Part shown: positions 13,796 through 21,385 of the stretch, in pieces
Numbering within the stretch: the stretch's first letter is position 1
Layout: each line of letters starts with the position of its first letter
NCBI GenBank assembly: GCA_946482165.1
Contig: CAMLQS010000034.1
Coordinates: 1-23,454, forward strand
From: an uncultured Verrucomicrobiota bacterium
GTDB taxonomy: Bacteria > Verrucomicrobiota > Verrucomicrobiae > Opitutales > Opitutaceae
Direction of reading: 5' to 3'
Length of the DNA: 23,454 nucleotides
Notes under the pieces: generated by a model
The model's database searches: none
What the model was told of the DNA's origin: nothing
What the model saw: the letters and a program-made list of their open reading frames with translations, nothing else
Made by a program: the position numbers and the translations under genes

Positions 13796-15643
13796 ATGAG
13801 TGGCGGCGACACCCCGCGTTCCGGCGCTCCGGGAGGAGATGGACCGCCTCCGAAAGGATCCGGCGCGCCCCGCTGGCGAGCGCCCGAGGCGTCCGACCTC
13901 GGCGATTCGATTCCGGGTCTTCGTGTCAACGCGTTGGCGGGCGTCGGGGGGATGAGCGCGGTCTACCGTGCGGAGCAATCGCGTCTCGGCCGCACGGTCG
14001 CGGTTAAGATTCTTCCCACGAGCTCCACTCCCGATCCGGAGGCGCGCGAACGGTTCCAGCGCGAAGCGCGGATACTCTCGGGGCTCAACCACCCGCACAT
14101 CCTGCACATCCATGATTTCGGCGCCATGCCCGACGGCACGCTCTATCTCGTCACCGAGTGGGCGGACGGCGGCGATCTTTCGAAGCTGATCGGGGGCGTG
14201 GCGCATCCGCCGGCGCAGGTGTTGAAATGGGTGGAGCAGATAGCCGAGGCGCTGGACACGGCGCACGCGCGCGGGGTTGTTCACCGCGATCTGAAGCCGG
14301 CCAATGTGCTGGTGCTCGAGGACGGCCGCCTGACCTTGTCGGACTTTGGTCTCGCACACGCGGTGGGTGGGGGATTCACGGCTGGGCTGACGGCGGCCGG
14401 GGCTGTTTTCGGCACTTTCGAATACATGGCGCCCGAGCAGATGGAGTCGGCGGATCAGGTCACGGGGGCCGCCGATATCTACGCGCTCGGCGTGATGACG
14501 TATCAAATGTTGACCGGCCGCGTGCCCCGGGGGGCGTATGCGCGGCCTTCGCGCATTTCGAACGTGCCGGCGGAGGTGGATATATTTCTGGACTCGGCCA
14601 TGGCGACCGACCCGGCGCGCCGACCCAAGAGCGGCGCCGAGTTCGCGAAGCTTTTTGCCCACGCTTGCAGGGCTCCCGTGCGGAGGCGGCAGCGTCGTCT
14701 GGCCGTTCTCGGTGTTACTTTGGTGGCCTTGGCGCTCGTGTGGGCCCGTTCCGAAATAATCCGTTCCGAACGGGAAGCGGCGGCGGCGGCCGCGCGCTCG
14801 GCCGCGGTTGTCGCGGAGCTGCGTCTGCTCGAGGCGCGCCGGGAACGGGCGGAGGCGGTCGCCGCCGTGGAAGCGGCGCGGCAGGCCAAGGCCGAGGCCG
14901 AGGCCGCCGCCGCTCGCGCCGTGCGAGGCGACGACCCCGATCCTGTCTCGGTCGAGCCGCCTCCCGGCGATATGACGCCGGAGACGGCGCCTCCTCCCCC
15001 CGTCGACCCCGCGCCGACGGCGGAAGCCGGCGCCGTGCCGACGTCCTCGGACGCGTCCCCTGCCACGGCGCGGCCCGCGGATGAAAAGGCGGATTTGCCC
15101 GCGGTCCCGTGGACCTGGGTTTTGCCCGACGTGAAACCGGCCTCCGACGCGCTCGCCGGAGAGTGGAAGATGGTTCGCGGGGAATTGGTTTCGGGCGAGG
15201 ATCGGTGCGCCTTGGCGCTGCCGGTGCGGCTCGCGATCAACTATGACATCGCGATCGAATTCACCCGCAACAGCGGCGAGAATTCGATCGCCGTGTTCGT
15301 GCCGACTTTGTCCGGAGTGGGCGCGTTCGAGATCGATGCCTGGGATCTCGGCATCGCCGGCCTGCAACTGATCGATGGCGACGATATGCGAAGGACCAAC
15401 CGCTTTTTTCCGGCGCGCCTCGTCAACGGCGAAAAACACCGTCTCATCCTCGAGGTGCGAGGCAGCCGTGTCACCGCCTCCTGGGATGGCGAACCGCGCA
15501 TGGTTTGGACCCTCGCCGATCAAAAGCTGCGAATTCCCGCCCTCTGGCAGTTGCGGCCCGAGATAGGTCTCGGCATCGGTTCATGGAAGAGCCCGACGAC
15601 CTTCCACCGCGTCGCCTACCGCGTGAGGCCGGCGGACTTATAA
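13796..15643 (+). CDS. Membrane Ser/Thr protein kinase with extracytoplasmic jelly-roll-like domain
   Basis: I start at the ATG at 13796, preceded by GAGAGAGG, giving 615 residues; a TTG at 13664 would add 44 residues of no known character. A Gly/Pro-rich lead (1-37) is followed by a Hanks-type kinase domain (about 40-290): Gly loop AGVGGMSAVY (48-57), Lys K71 in VAVKIL, catalytic HRDLKPAN (D165), DFG (183-185) and MAPEQM. All key residues are present, so it should be active. One membrane helix (about 302-317) leads to an Ala/Glu-rich coiled coil (318-377), a Pro-rich linker, and a C-terminal beta domain (about 440-612: 'INYDIAIEFTRNSGENSIAVFVP', 'HRLILEVRGSRVTASWDGEP'). That domain resembles the LamG/DUF1080-type jelly roll seen in Planctomycetes and Verrucomicrobia. 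It replaces the PASTA repeats of Firmicutes kinases and could sense a sugar or wall ligand; this is inference. No phosphatase gene is adjacent. Confidence 0.9.
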   Translation: MSGGDTPRSGAPGGDGPPPKGSGAPRWRAPEASDLGDSIPGLRVNALAGVGGMSAVYRAEQSRLGRTVAVKILPTSSTPDPEARERFQREARILSGLNHPHILHIHDFGAMPDGTLYLVTEWADGGDLSKLIGGVAHPPAQVLKWVEQIAEALDTAHARGVVHRDLKPANVLVLEDGRLTLSDFGLAHAVGGGFTAGLTAAGAVFGTFEYMAPEQMESADQVTGAADIYALGVMTYQMLTGRVPRGAYARPSRISNVPAEVDIFLDSAMATDPARRPKSGAEFAKLFAHACRAPVRRRQRRLAVLGVTLVALALVWARSEIIRSEREAAAAAARSAAVVAELRLLEARRERAEAVAAVEAARQAKAEAEAAAARAVRGDDPDPVSVEPPPGDMTPETAPPPPVDPAPTAEAGAVPTSSDASPATARPADEKADLPAVPWTWVLPDVKPASDALAGEWKMVRGELVSGEDRCALALPVRLAINYDIAIEFTRNSGENSIAVFVPTLSGVGAFEIDAWDLGIAGLQLIDGDDMRRTNRFFPARLVNGEKHRLILEVRGSRVTASWDGEPRMVWTLADQKLRIPALWQLRPEIGLGIGSWKSPTTFHRVAYRVRPADL

Positions 15644-15764
15644 GCCCGGCCGCGGATCCCGGGACAAAGGCGGGCGGGCTGGGCCTGAACAGGCTGAGCG
15701 TCTTTGCCGGGGTGTGCGGCGCGAGCTTGGCAACCTCGTAAGCAAGACGTGAAATGGTCCGCAC

Positions 15765-17336
15765 ATGAGCGTCCGCCAGCACCTTCTGGCCACTTTGCTT
15801 CTTTGCCTCGCGATCACGCTGGGTATGACGTTCGCGCTGCATTTGCAGCAAAGGCACGAGGCGGAAACGCTCACGGCCAACTTCGCCAGCGAGCGGCGGG
15901 AGCAGCTCGAAGTGGCGGTGCGCGAGCAGTCGGAGGCCTTGGGCGTATTTGTCCAGGACTACAGCGGCTGGGACGACATGGTGGCTTTCGCGGCCTCGCT
16001 CGACCCGGAGTGGGCGCGGCTGAACATCCAGGAAGTGATGGAGCGCTACCGGCTGAGCGCCGTTTGGCTCGTCTCGCCGGACGGGCGCGTGCTCTATTCG
16101 CATTCCCTGGGCGAGGAGGGCCCGGTGCCCGTGCCGTCCGCGATCCCGGCCATCGTGTCCGCGGCGAGCTGGGACGAGGAGATAGGAGGCTTTTATCGGG
16201 CGGACGGACGGGTGGTCGACTTGCGCGCCCGCCCGGTGCAGCCGACGGCCGACACCGAACGAAAATCAAGGCCGGTCGCATGGCTCCTCGCGGGCCGCGT
16301 GCTCGACGCCCAGTTCGTCGCCCGCATGGAGCGAAAGCTTCAGGCGCGCGTGACGCTCGTCCCGGTTTCGGGCGAGCCCGAGACCCCGGCGGGTCCCGAA
16401 ATCGTGGTGCGGCACCCGCTGGATGGCTTGGCCGGCGCCCCTCCCGTGGCGGAGTGGCGGGCGACGTTCGCCGCGAAGTCCCTCGAGCTCGGCGAGCACT
16501 ATAACGACCGGGAGATGCTCGTCTGGCTGTGCTCCGTCGTGCTCTTGCTCGGCGTCGTCGGCTGGAGTCTGACTCGCAATGTGCTGCGCCCGCTTTCCCG
16601 CATCGGAGCGAGCCTCGAGCGCGACTCTCCGGAGCCCCTTGCGGGAATCTCGAAGAACCTTCCCGAGTTCACGCGCATCGCCGAACTCGTTCGCGACTCG
16701 TTTCGGCAGCGCGAGGCGTTGCGGCGAGAGATCGAGGAACGTGCGCGTCTCGGGCGCGACTTGCACGATGGCGTGATTCAAAATCTCTACGCCACGGGAA
16801 TGGGCATCGCGCATGGTATGCGCATGGTCCCGGCAGATCCCGAAAAGGCCCGGCTGCGTCTGGAGGAATCGCTGCGCACGTTGAACGAAACGATGGACTC
16901 GCTTCGCGGTTTCATCGCTCGCGCCGAGCCCGAAGCGGCCGGGGAAGTCGACTTCGCCGATTCCTGCGTGACGTTGTTCCAGACCCTGCGCGTGCATCGC
17001 GATTGCCGGCTCGACCTCGATATCGCCGCGGGCGCGGACGCGGGCATCCCGGCGGGGCAGAAAGCGAATGTGCTCTTCATCGTGCGCGAGGCGATTTCCA
17101 ACGCGCTACGTCACGGTGGCGCGAAGAACATCTCCGTTTGCCTGCGGCCCGCGGGCGACGGCTGGGCGCTGCGCGTTCGCGACGACGGCCGGGGGCACGA
17201 TTTTTCCGCCTCGGACAAGTGCGGCCGGGGATTGGAAAACATTCGCGCCCGCGCTCGCGATCTCGGCGGAGCACCCTGTTTCGCGCCGGCCCCGGGCGGC
17301 GGGGTCGAGGTGGTGGTGGAATGGCATCGCGGCTAG
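15765..17336 (+). CDS. Orphan sensor histidine kinase (CHASE4-like sensor, HisKA_3, HATPase)
   Basis: The 523-residue protein has two membrane helices (about 8-26 and 251-270) enclosing a periplasmic sensor of about 220 residues. The sensor carries VQDYSGWDDMVAF (63-75), the signature of CHASE4 domains, whose ligands are mostly unknown. A HAMP-like linker (NVLRPLSRIGASLE) follows. The phosphoacceptor region is of the NarX/DesK type: 'RARLGRDLHDGVIQNLYATGMGI', with H334. The ATPase domain has N-box REAISNALRHGG (N446), G1 motif DDGRG and GRGLENIRARARDLGG. This class normally phosphorylates LuxR/NarL-type response regulators, but no response-regulator gene lies on either side, so the partner must be elsewhere. 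The gene starts 121 bp after the Ser/Thr kinase on the same strand, so co-transcription is possible, and the two sensors could be linked. Confidence 0.93.
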   Translation: MSVRQHLLATLLLCLAITLGMTFALHLQQRHEAETLTANFASERREQLEVAVREQSEALGVFVQDYSGWDDMVAFAASLDPEWARLNIQEVMERYRLSAVWLVSPDGRVLYSHSLGEEGPVPVPSAIPAIVSAASWDEEIGGFYRADGRVVDLRARPVQPTADTERKSRPVAWLLAGRVLDAQFVARMERKLQARVTLVPVSGEPETPAGPEIVVRHPLDGLAGAPPVAEWRATFAAKSLELGEHYNDREMLVWLCSVVLLLGVVGWSLTRNVLRPLSRIGASLERDSPEPLAGISKNLPEFTRIAELVRDSFRQREALRREIEERARLGRDLHDGVIQNLYATGMGIAHGMRMVPADPEKARLRLEESLRTLNETMDSLRGFIARAEPEAAGEVDFADSCVTLFQTLRVHRDCRLDLDIAAGADAGIPAGQKANVLFIVREAISNALRHGGAKNISVCLRPAGDGWALRVRDDGRGHDFSASDKCGRGLENIRARARDLGGAPCFAPAPGGGVEVVVEWHRG

Positions 17337-17380
17337 AACCTTGCGGATGCGCATCGTTTGCGCCGCATGCGCGGCATGAA

Positions 17381-17701
17381 CTACGCGGCGGGGCCGCGCA
17401 GGGCGCGGATGCCGGCGATCAACCGATGCACGTTCTCCGGCGCGATGCGGTCGGTGATGATCGAGCAGGGGTAATTGTGCTCCACGTCGAGATGAACCCC
17501 GTCCTCGGCGCCCGGGCGGACGAAGTCCGCCACGAAGTCCATGCCGCCACGGGGTCTCATGTAGCGCACGTAGGGGTCGGGATTGTCGCTTTCGATCACG
17601 ATATCGTCGTGAAGGAAAACGTTGCAGTAGAGGGTGAGATCGCGAAACGACGCGAACCACGTCGGAGGGTTAACCAATTGATCGCGGATGATCAGCGTCA
17701 T
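17381..17701 (-). CDS. Small hypothetical protein, 106 aa
   Basis: I do not recognise this family. The frame gives a soluble, acidic protein (MTLIIRDQLVNPPTWFASFR..., then 'LTLYCNVFLHDDIVIES', 'GVHLDVEHNYPCSIITDRIAPENVHRLIAGIRAL') with alternating strands and a final helix. It has no signal peptide, membrane segment or metal-site pattern. The amino-acid composition is that of a real protein, unlike the Arg/Pro-rich shadows around it, and no better frame exists here. AGGA lies 12-15 bases before the ATG, a weak ribosome-binding site. It is convergent with the histidine kinase (44 bp gap) and divergent from gpmI. No functional link can be read from the neighbours. Confidence 0.65.
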   Translation of the reverse strand: MTLIIRDQLVNPPTWFASFRDLTLYCNVFLHDDIVIESDNPDPYVRYMRPRGGMDFVADFVRPGAEDGVHLDVEHNYPCSIITDRIAPENVHRLIAGIRALRGPAA

Positions 17702-17825
17702 GGGGAATGGTTCCTAGCAGTTACGCTGCCAATTATCGGCACCGCAGCCCGCTTCCTTGACCCCGCCTGAAGACATGCGTCATCCCTACGGGTTTCATTT
17801 TCTCCACATCGCATCATCACACCAC

Positions 17826-19418
17826 ATGAGCACCGCGCGTAAACCTGTTCTCCTTATTATCCGCGACGGCTGGGGCTGCAACCCCAATGCCGACCAAGCG
17901 TCCTTCAACGCTGTCGCCCTGGCCAAGAAGCCCGCCGATGACTTCCTGCAGGCGAACTCGCCCGTCGCCTACGTTTCGGCAAGCGGTCTCGATGTCGGCC
18001 TGCCTGACGGCCAGATGGGCAATTCCGAGGTCGGCCACGAAAACATCGGCGCCGGCCGCGTCGTCGACCAGGAGCTCGTGCGCCTCAATAAGCTTTTCTC
18101 CGATAAGCAACTCGCCGGCAACGCCACCTGGCTCGGCGTGATCGCCCGCTTGAAGGCCAATCCCGCCGCGAAACTGCATTTGATGGGCATCGTCTCCGAC
18201 GGCGGCGTGCACGGCATGCTCGAGCATCTCTACGGACTCCTCGCCCAAGCGAAGGCCGACGGGATAGCCGCCGAGCGCGTCTTCGTGCATGGCTTCACCG
18301 ATGGTCGCGACACGCCGCCGACATCGGCGCTCGGCTACATCCGTCAGGTCGAGGCCAAGATCAAGGAACTCGGAAACTACGGCCGCATCGCGACCATCAC
18401 GGGGCGTTTCTGGGCCATGGACCGCGACAACCGCTGGGAGCGCGTGCAAAAGGCCTACGACTGCCTCACCGGCCGCGCCTGCGCCGCCACCGCGACGTCC
18501 GCCGAAGCGGCGGTCCAGCACTACTACGAAAACCCTCTTTCCGCGACGCAGAACGGGGACGAGTTCGTTCCCGCCACCGCCATCCTTGGCGCCGACGGCA
18601 AGCCGCTCGCGAAGTTCTCCGACGGCGACGCCGTCGTCTTCTACAACTACCGCGGCGACCGCCCGCGCGAGATCACCCGCGCTTTCGTCATGGACGACTT
18701 CGCCTCTTTCGACCGCGGCCCGAAGCTCGACCTCTACTACGCGACCATGACGGAGTATGAGGCCGGCCTGCCGGTGAAGATCGTCTCCCCGAAGCCCCCC
18801 AAGCTGAAGAACATCCTCGGCGAGGTTGTATCCAAGGCGGGGATACCCCAGTTCCGTTGCGCCGAGACGGAGAAGAACCCGCACGTCACCTTCTTCTTCA
18901 ACAACTATAACAAAGACCCGTTCCCCGGCGAAGATCGCGCCTGTCCGGCGAGCCCCAAGGTGCCCACCTACGACATGCAGCCGGAGATGAACGCGTCCGA
19001 GGTCACGCGCCTGAGCAAGGAGGCGATTCTTTCCGGCAAATACGGGCTGGTCATCGTCAACTACGCCAATCCCGACATGGTCGGCCACACCGGCTCCATC
19101 CCCGCGACCGTGAAGGCCTGCGAGGCGACCGACGCCGGGGTGGGGGAGCTTCTCGCCGCGATCGGGCAGGTCGGCGGCCGCGCCGTCGTTTGCGCCGATC
19201 ACGGCAACGCCGAGCAGATGTATGATCCGGAGCTGAAGGGGCCGCACACCGCGCACACGCTGAATCTCGTGGAGGTTTTCGTCGTCGGCGAAGGCTTCAC
19301 CAAGGCCACCCGGATGCGCAGCGGCGGCCGCCTCGCCGACATCGCGCCGACCGTGCTTCACCTCATGGGCCTCGAAAAGCCCGCCGAGATGACCGGCTCG
19401 ACGCTGGTCGCGGGCTGA
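17826..19418 (+). CDS. gpmI: 2,3-bisphosphoglycerate-independent phosphoglycerate mutase
   Basis: The 530-residue cytoplasmic enzyme interconverts 3- and 2-phosphoglycerate in glycolysis and gluconeogenesis using two Mn2+ ions. I start at the ATG at 17826 (MSTARKPVLLIIRDGWGCNPN); an in-frame ATG at 17775 would add 17 residues and cannot be excluded. Metal and catalytic motifs are complete: D14 in RDGWG, the phosphoserine nucleophile S67 in GNSEVGHENIGAGR, SDGGVHG (124-130), FTDGRDTPP (157-165), YNYRGDRPRE, NPDMVGHTGS and CADHGNAEQM. The length is slightly above the usual 510, owing partly to an insertion-like stretch 'NNYNKDPFPGEDRACPASPKVPTYD'. Codon use is typical of the window. It is a single gene ending in a clear intrinsic terminator and converging on the sigma-factor pair. 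Confidence 0.97.
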   Translation: MSTARKPVLLIIRDGWGCNPNADQASFNAVALAKKPADDFLQANSPVAYVSASGLDVGLPDGQMGNSEVGHENIGAGRVVDQELVRLNKLFSDKQLAGNATWLGVIARLKANPAAKLHLMGIVSDGGVHGMLEHLYGLLAQAKADGIAAERVFVHGFTDGRDTPPTSALGYIRQVEAKIKELGNYGRIATITGRFWAMDRDNRWERVQKAYDCLTGRACAATATSAEAAVQHYYENPLSATQNGDEFVPATAILGADGKPLAKFSDGDAVVFYNYRGDRPREITRAFVMDDFASFDRGPKLDLYYATMTEYEAGLPVKIVSPKPPKLKNILGEVVSKAGIPQFRCAETEKNPHVTFFFNNYNKDPFPGEDRACPASPKVPTYDMQPEMNASEVTRLSKEAILSGKYGLVIVNYANPDMVGHTGSIPATVKACEATDAGVGELLAAIGQVGGRAVVCADHGNAEQMYDPELKGPHTAHTLNLVEVFVVGEGFTKATRMRSGGRLADIAPTVLHLMGLEKPAEMTGSTLVAG

Positions 19419-19449
19419 TCGAATACACCGCGGACCGAACCGTATGAAC

Positions 19450-19478
19450 CCGGAATCCGCGATCATCGCGGAATCCGG
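19450..19478. repeat. Imperfect hairpin after gpmI
   Basis: CCGGAATCCGCG and CGCGGAATCCGG pair at 11 of 12 positions around a 5-base loop, 31 bp after the gpmI stop. No T-run follows. It stands directly before the real terminator and may be a 3'-end stabiliser or a REP-like unit; only one copy is seen in this window. Confidence 0.45.
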
Positions 19479-19485
19479 GATAAAC

Positions 19486-19521
19486 GCCCGGGACCGAACA
19501 CGGTTCCGGGCTTTTGCTTTT
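19486..19521 (+). terminator. Intrinsic terminator of gpmI
   Basis: An 11-bp stem (GCCCGGGACCG / CGGTTCCGGGC, one G-T type mismatch) with loop AACA is followed directly by TTTTGCTTTT. This is a standard Rho-independent terminator on the plus strand. Its last base touches the stop codon of the convergent membrane-protein gene. Confidence 0.88.
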
Positions 19522-20192
19522 CAATCCGGCGGCCGAGGGCTGCGGCGCGTTGTCGATGACGACTCCGGATCGGTGAGGCCGCGCCGCAACTGCTCCAGTT
19601 CGGCGATCTTAGGCTGGATCGCGGTGCGCAGCGCGAACCGGTTGAGCCAAAGCACGAAACAACCCACCAGGAGGCTCACTCCGACGACCGCTGCCCCTTC
19701 CGGGCTCCAGAGCGCGGCCATGCCTCCCTTTCTGAGAATCGGGTCCAGCCCGAAGGTGATGGTGGCGACGGCCAGCGGGAGGGCGTAGTTCGAGGGCACT
19801 TGGCGGAGGATGCGCGCCTGGTGACGCAGGCCGGCGAGCGCGTCGTCAATCTGGCCAAGCATCGGCTCCTCGGGCACGGGCGGGCGCGGCATATTGCGGC
19901 GATCGCGCAGGAGGATGATGGCGACGCCGAGGACGAGGGCGACGGCGATCCAGCGGCCCCACGCGACGTATCCGTTTTCGGTATGGTGCCAGGCGGAGAG
20001 CGCGAAAATCGCGGCCATGATGAACGAAATCGAGATCTCGCGAGCGTCTCGCCAAAAGATGGTTCGGTCGAAACGGCGGGATTCGCGACGGACGCGATCA
20101 ATGACCGCGTCGCGTTGGGAGGCGAGCGCGGGGAGGGGGAGGGCGGGGGAGTTTTGAGCACGCCAGAGCGACTCGTAGTCATCAAAGTTCAT
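19521..20192 (-). CDS. Membrane protein paired with ECF sigma factor (possible anti-sigma factor)
   Basis: The 223-residue protein begins MNFDDYESLWRAQNSPALPLPALASQRDAVIDRVRRESRRFDR, a charged cytoplasmic domain of about 45 residues. Four hydrophobic segments follow (about 52-68, 78-94, 136-151 and 164-181), with a charged loop between the pairs (LRDRRNMPRPPVPEEP...) and a short basic tail. Its start lies inside the end of the sigma gene (11-bp overlap), so translation is coupled. By position and topology it is a candidate anti-sigma or sensory partner, but I see no zinc HxxxCxxC anti-sigma motif, so this is inference only. I do not recognise a named family. Confidence 0.78.
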   Translation of the reverse strand: MNFDDYESLWRAQNSPALPLPALASQRDAVIDRVRRESRRFDRTIFWRDAREISISFIMAAIFALSAWHHTENGYVAWGRWIAVALVLGVAIILLRDRRNMPRPPVPEEPMLGQIDDALAGLRHQARILRQVPSNYALPLAVATITFGLDPILRKGGMAALWSPEGAAVVGVSLLVGCFVLWLNRFALRTAIQPKIAELEQLRRGLTDPESSSTTRRSPRPPD

Positions 20193-20709
20193 GGCGGATT
20201 TCCTTGAGCAGAAGCTGCAGTTTTTGGCGGGTTCGGGTGAGCGAGACGCCCACCTGGTTTTCGTTGAGACCGGTGATCTGGCTGATTTCGCGGTAGGCGA
20301 GTCCGTCGAGGAGAAGGAGGATCAGCGAGCGCTCCGGTTTCGTCAGGCGGCGGATTGCGGAGTAGAGCGCCTCGAGCCGTTCGTTTTGTTCATGACGCAT
20401 GTCGGGCGTAGGCAGCGAACAGACGGCGTCGGGCGGCGTTTCGACGGCGAAGACGCGATGACGGCGGCGGGTTTCGTCGCGCCGCCAGGTGAGCGCGGTG
20501 TTGAGGCAGACGCGGTAGATCCAGGTGGCCGGCTGGCATTGGCCGACGAAGCGCGGCAGCGAGCGCCAGAGCTGCACGAGCATGTCTTGCACGAGGTCCG
20601 CGCGTTCCTCCGCCGAATCGGCGTAGAGGCGGGCGATCTTGTGAAATAGTCCGGCGTGCTCGCGCCACCATCGCTCGAAGGTGGCTTGAAGAGGATCGGG
20701 GTCGTTCAT
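20182..20709 (-). CDS. ECF-type RNA polymerase sigma factor
   Basis: The 175-residue protein has only sigma regions 2 and 4, as expected for the extracytoplasmic-function group. Region 2 covers about 9-85 ('LFHKIARLYADSAEERADLVQDMLVQLWRSLPRFVG', 'ATWIYRVCLNTALTWRRDETRRR'). Region 4 covers about 112-170, with helix-turn-helix LTKPERSLILLLLDGLAYREISQITGLNENQVGVSLTRTRQKL. It directs core polymerase to its own promoter class. The gene overlaps the membrane protein downstream. A short hairpin (20716-20739) lies in the leader just before the ATG, and GCGTAAGGTTT precedes it on the coding strand, which could be part of an autoregulated promoter; this is unproven. The signal is unknown. Confidence 0.95.
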   Translation of the reverse strand: MNDPDPLQATFERWWREHAGLFHKIARLYADSAEERADLVQDMLVQLWRSLPRFVGQCQPATWIYRVCLNTALTWRRDETRRRHRVFAVETPPDAVCSLPTPDMRHEQNERLEALYSAIRRLTKPERSLILLLLDGLAYREISQITGLNENQVGVSLTRTRQKLQLLLKEIRHEL

Positions 20710-20715
20710 GGTCGC

Positions 20716-20739
20716 CGGAGTTAGTCGCCCGACACTCCG
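20716..20739 (-). promoter_or_regulatory. Leader hairpin of the sigma-factor gene
   Basis: CGGAGT and ACTCCG form a 6-bp stem, with an inner GTC/GAC pairing and a small bulge, ending 7 bp before the sigma-factor start codon. In the transcript it would fold beside the ribosome-binding region and could affect translation. Chance formation in GC-rich DNA is possible. Confidence 0.3.
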
Positions 20740-20877
20740 AAACCTTACGCAAATAGGCGCGATGCTTCGTTTGGCGTTCCGGCCCGGGGACGACCACCAC
20801 GGCGATTGGCACGGTTGACCGCACGGCGAAACCCGGGCGCGCGGCCAGACTTCCCCATGCGCGGACGCCGGCGGCTG

Positions 20878-20954
20878 CTCCCTCGAAAGAGAGGGAGTCC
20901 GGGCGCCTTTGGCTTTCTCCGGGCCCCGCTTCGAAAAAGCGAAACGGGGCCCGG
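20878..20954. other. Two strong hairpins in the intergenic gap before smc
   Basis: The 676-bp gap between the sigma gene and smc holds one small candidate gene and these structures. A 7-bp stem CTCCCTC/GAGGGAG (20878-20897) is followed by a longer hairpin: CCGGGCCCCG at 20919-20928 pairs perfectly with CGGGGCCCGG at 20945-20954, and an inner TTCG/CGAA extends the stem. On the plus strand AATCGTTTTG follows, a weak T-tract. It could terminate a short plus-strand RNA, or be the 3' structure of the small minus-strand gene whose stop is 12 bp away. I see nothing else recognisable in 20740-20877 or 21164-21385. Confidence 0.45.
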
Positions 20955-20965
20955 AATCGTTTTGC

Positions 20966-21163
20966 TCAGCTCAGGCCGACCTGAGCGCGCGGGCGCGATA
21001 GCCGATGGCGGAGCTTTCGCTCCAGTCTGGCTTCGAATTCCGCCCTTCGTCCGTCCGGGGAGCCGATCCGTTGCCAGAACCGCCCGCCCCGCTCGCGGAC
21101 TTGCGGCCAAAACAACTCCGGCGTGGTCGCCACATAGATACTCATCAGGGATTGCATCGTCAT
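20966..21163 (-). CDS. Small hypothetical protein, 65 aa
   Basis: The candidate begins MTMQSLMSIYVATTPELFWPQVRERGG and ends in an Arg-rich helix (RRAEFEARLERKLRHRLSRPR). It is preceded by GGGAGAAACGGAGACC, which gives good Shine-Dalgarno spacing for the ATG at 21157 (M3) or, from GGGAG, for 21163. That is stronger than for most genes here. A longer frame from 21223 lacks such a site. The highly basic C-terminus and aromatic N-terminal half could suggest a nucleic-acid or membrane-surface protein, but no family is recognised. A strong hairpin lies just downstream. It may be a real small gene; chance in GC-rich sequence remains possible. Confidence 0.5.
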   Translation of the reverse strand: MTMQSLMSIYVATTPELFWPQVRERGGRFWQRIGSPDGRRAEFEARLERKLRHRLSRPRAQVGLS

Positions 21164-21385
21164 GGTCTCCGTTTCTCCCGGCCGTGATTGGCGCGGGACG
21201 CGGGTGACTTTATCGCACAACAAGCGGCTTGCGCTGGATCAGGGCGCCCGTGGGCCGCCTTCCCAAGGTCGGCGCCCATCGCCGATGGGGCCAAATCCCC
21301 GGGCTTGCACCGGACGCGCCGCGCCGCCTTGTCTGTTCGGTTTACCGGCTCGATTTATCCCTCTAATTTTCGTTCCGCAGCCCGC

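Noticed and set aside
13517..15523. Long in-frame N-terminal extension of hemH
   Set aside because: Antisense to the Ser/Thr kinase, Arg/Gly-rich, and ferrochelatases begin near MSLPKRAVLLVNLGSP.
20890..21300. Resemblance of GAGGGAGTCCGGGC to the start of the RNase P RNA core
   Set aside because: The expected matching downstream core (ACAGAA-type segment) and overall layout are not present within 400 bases.
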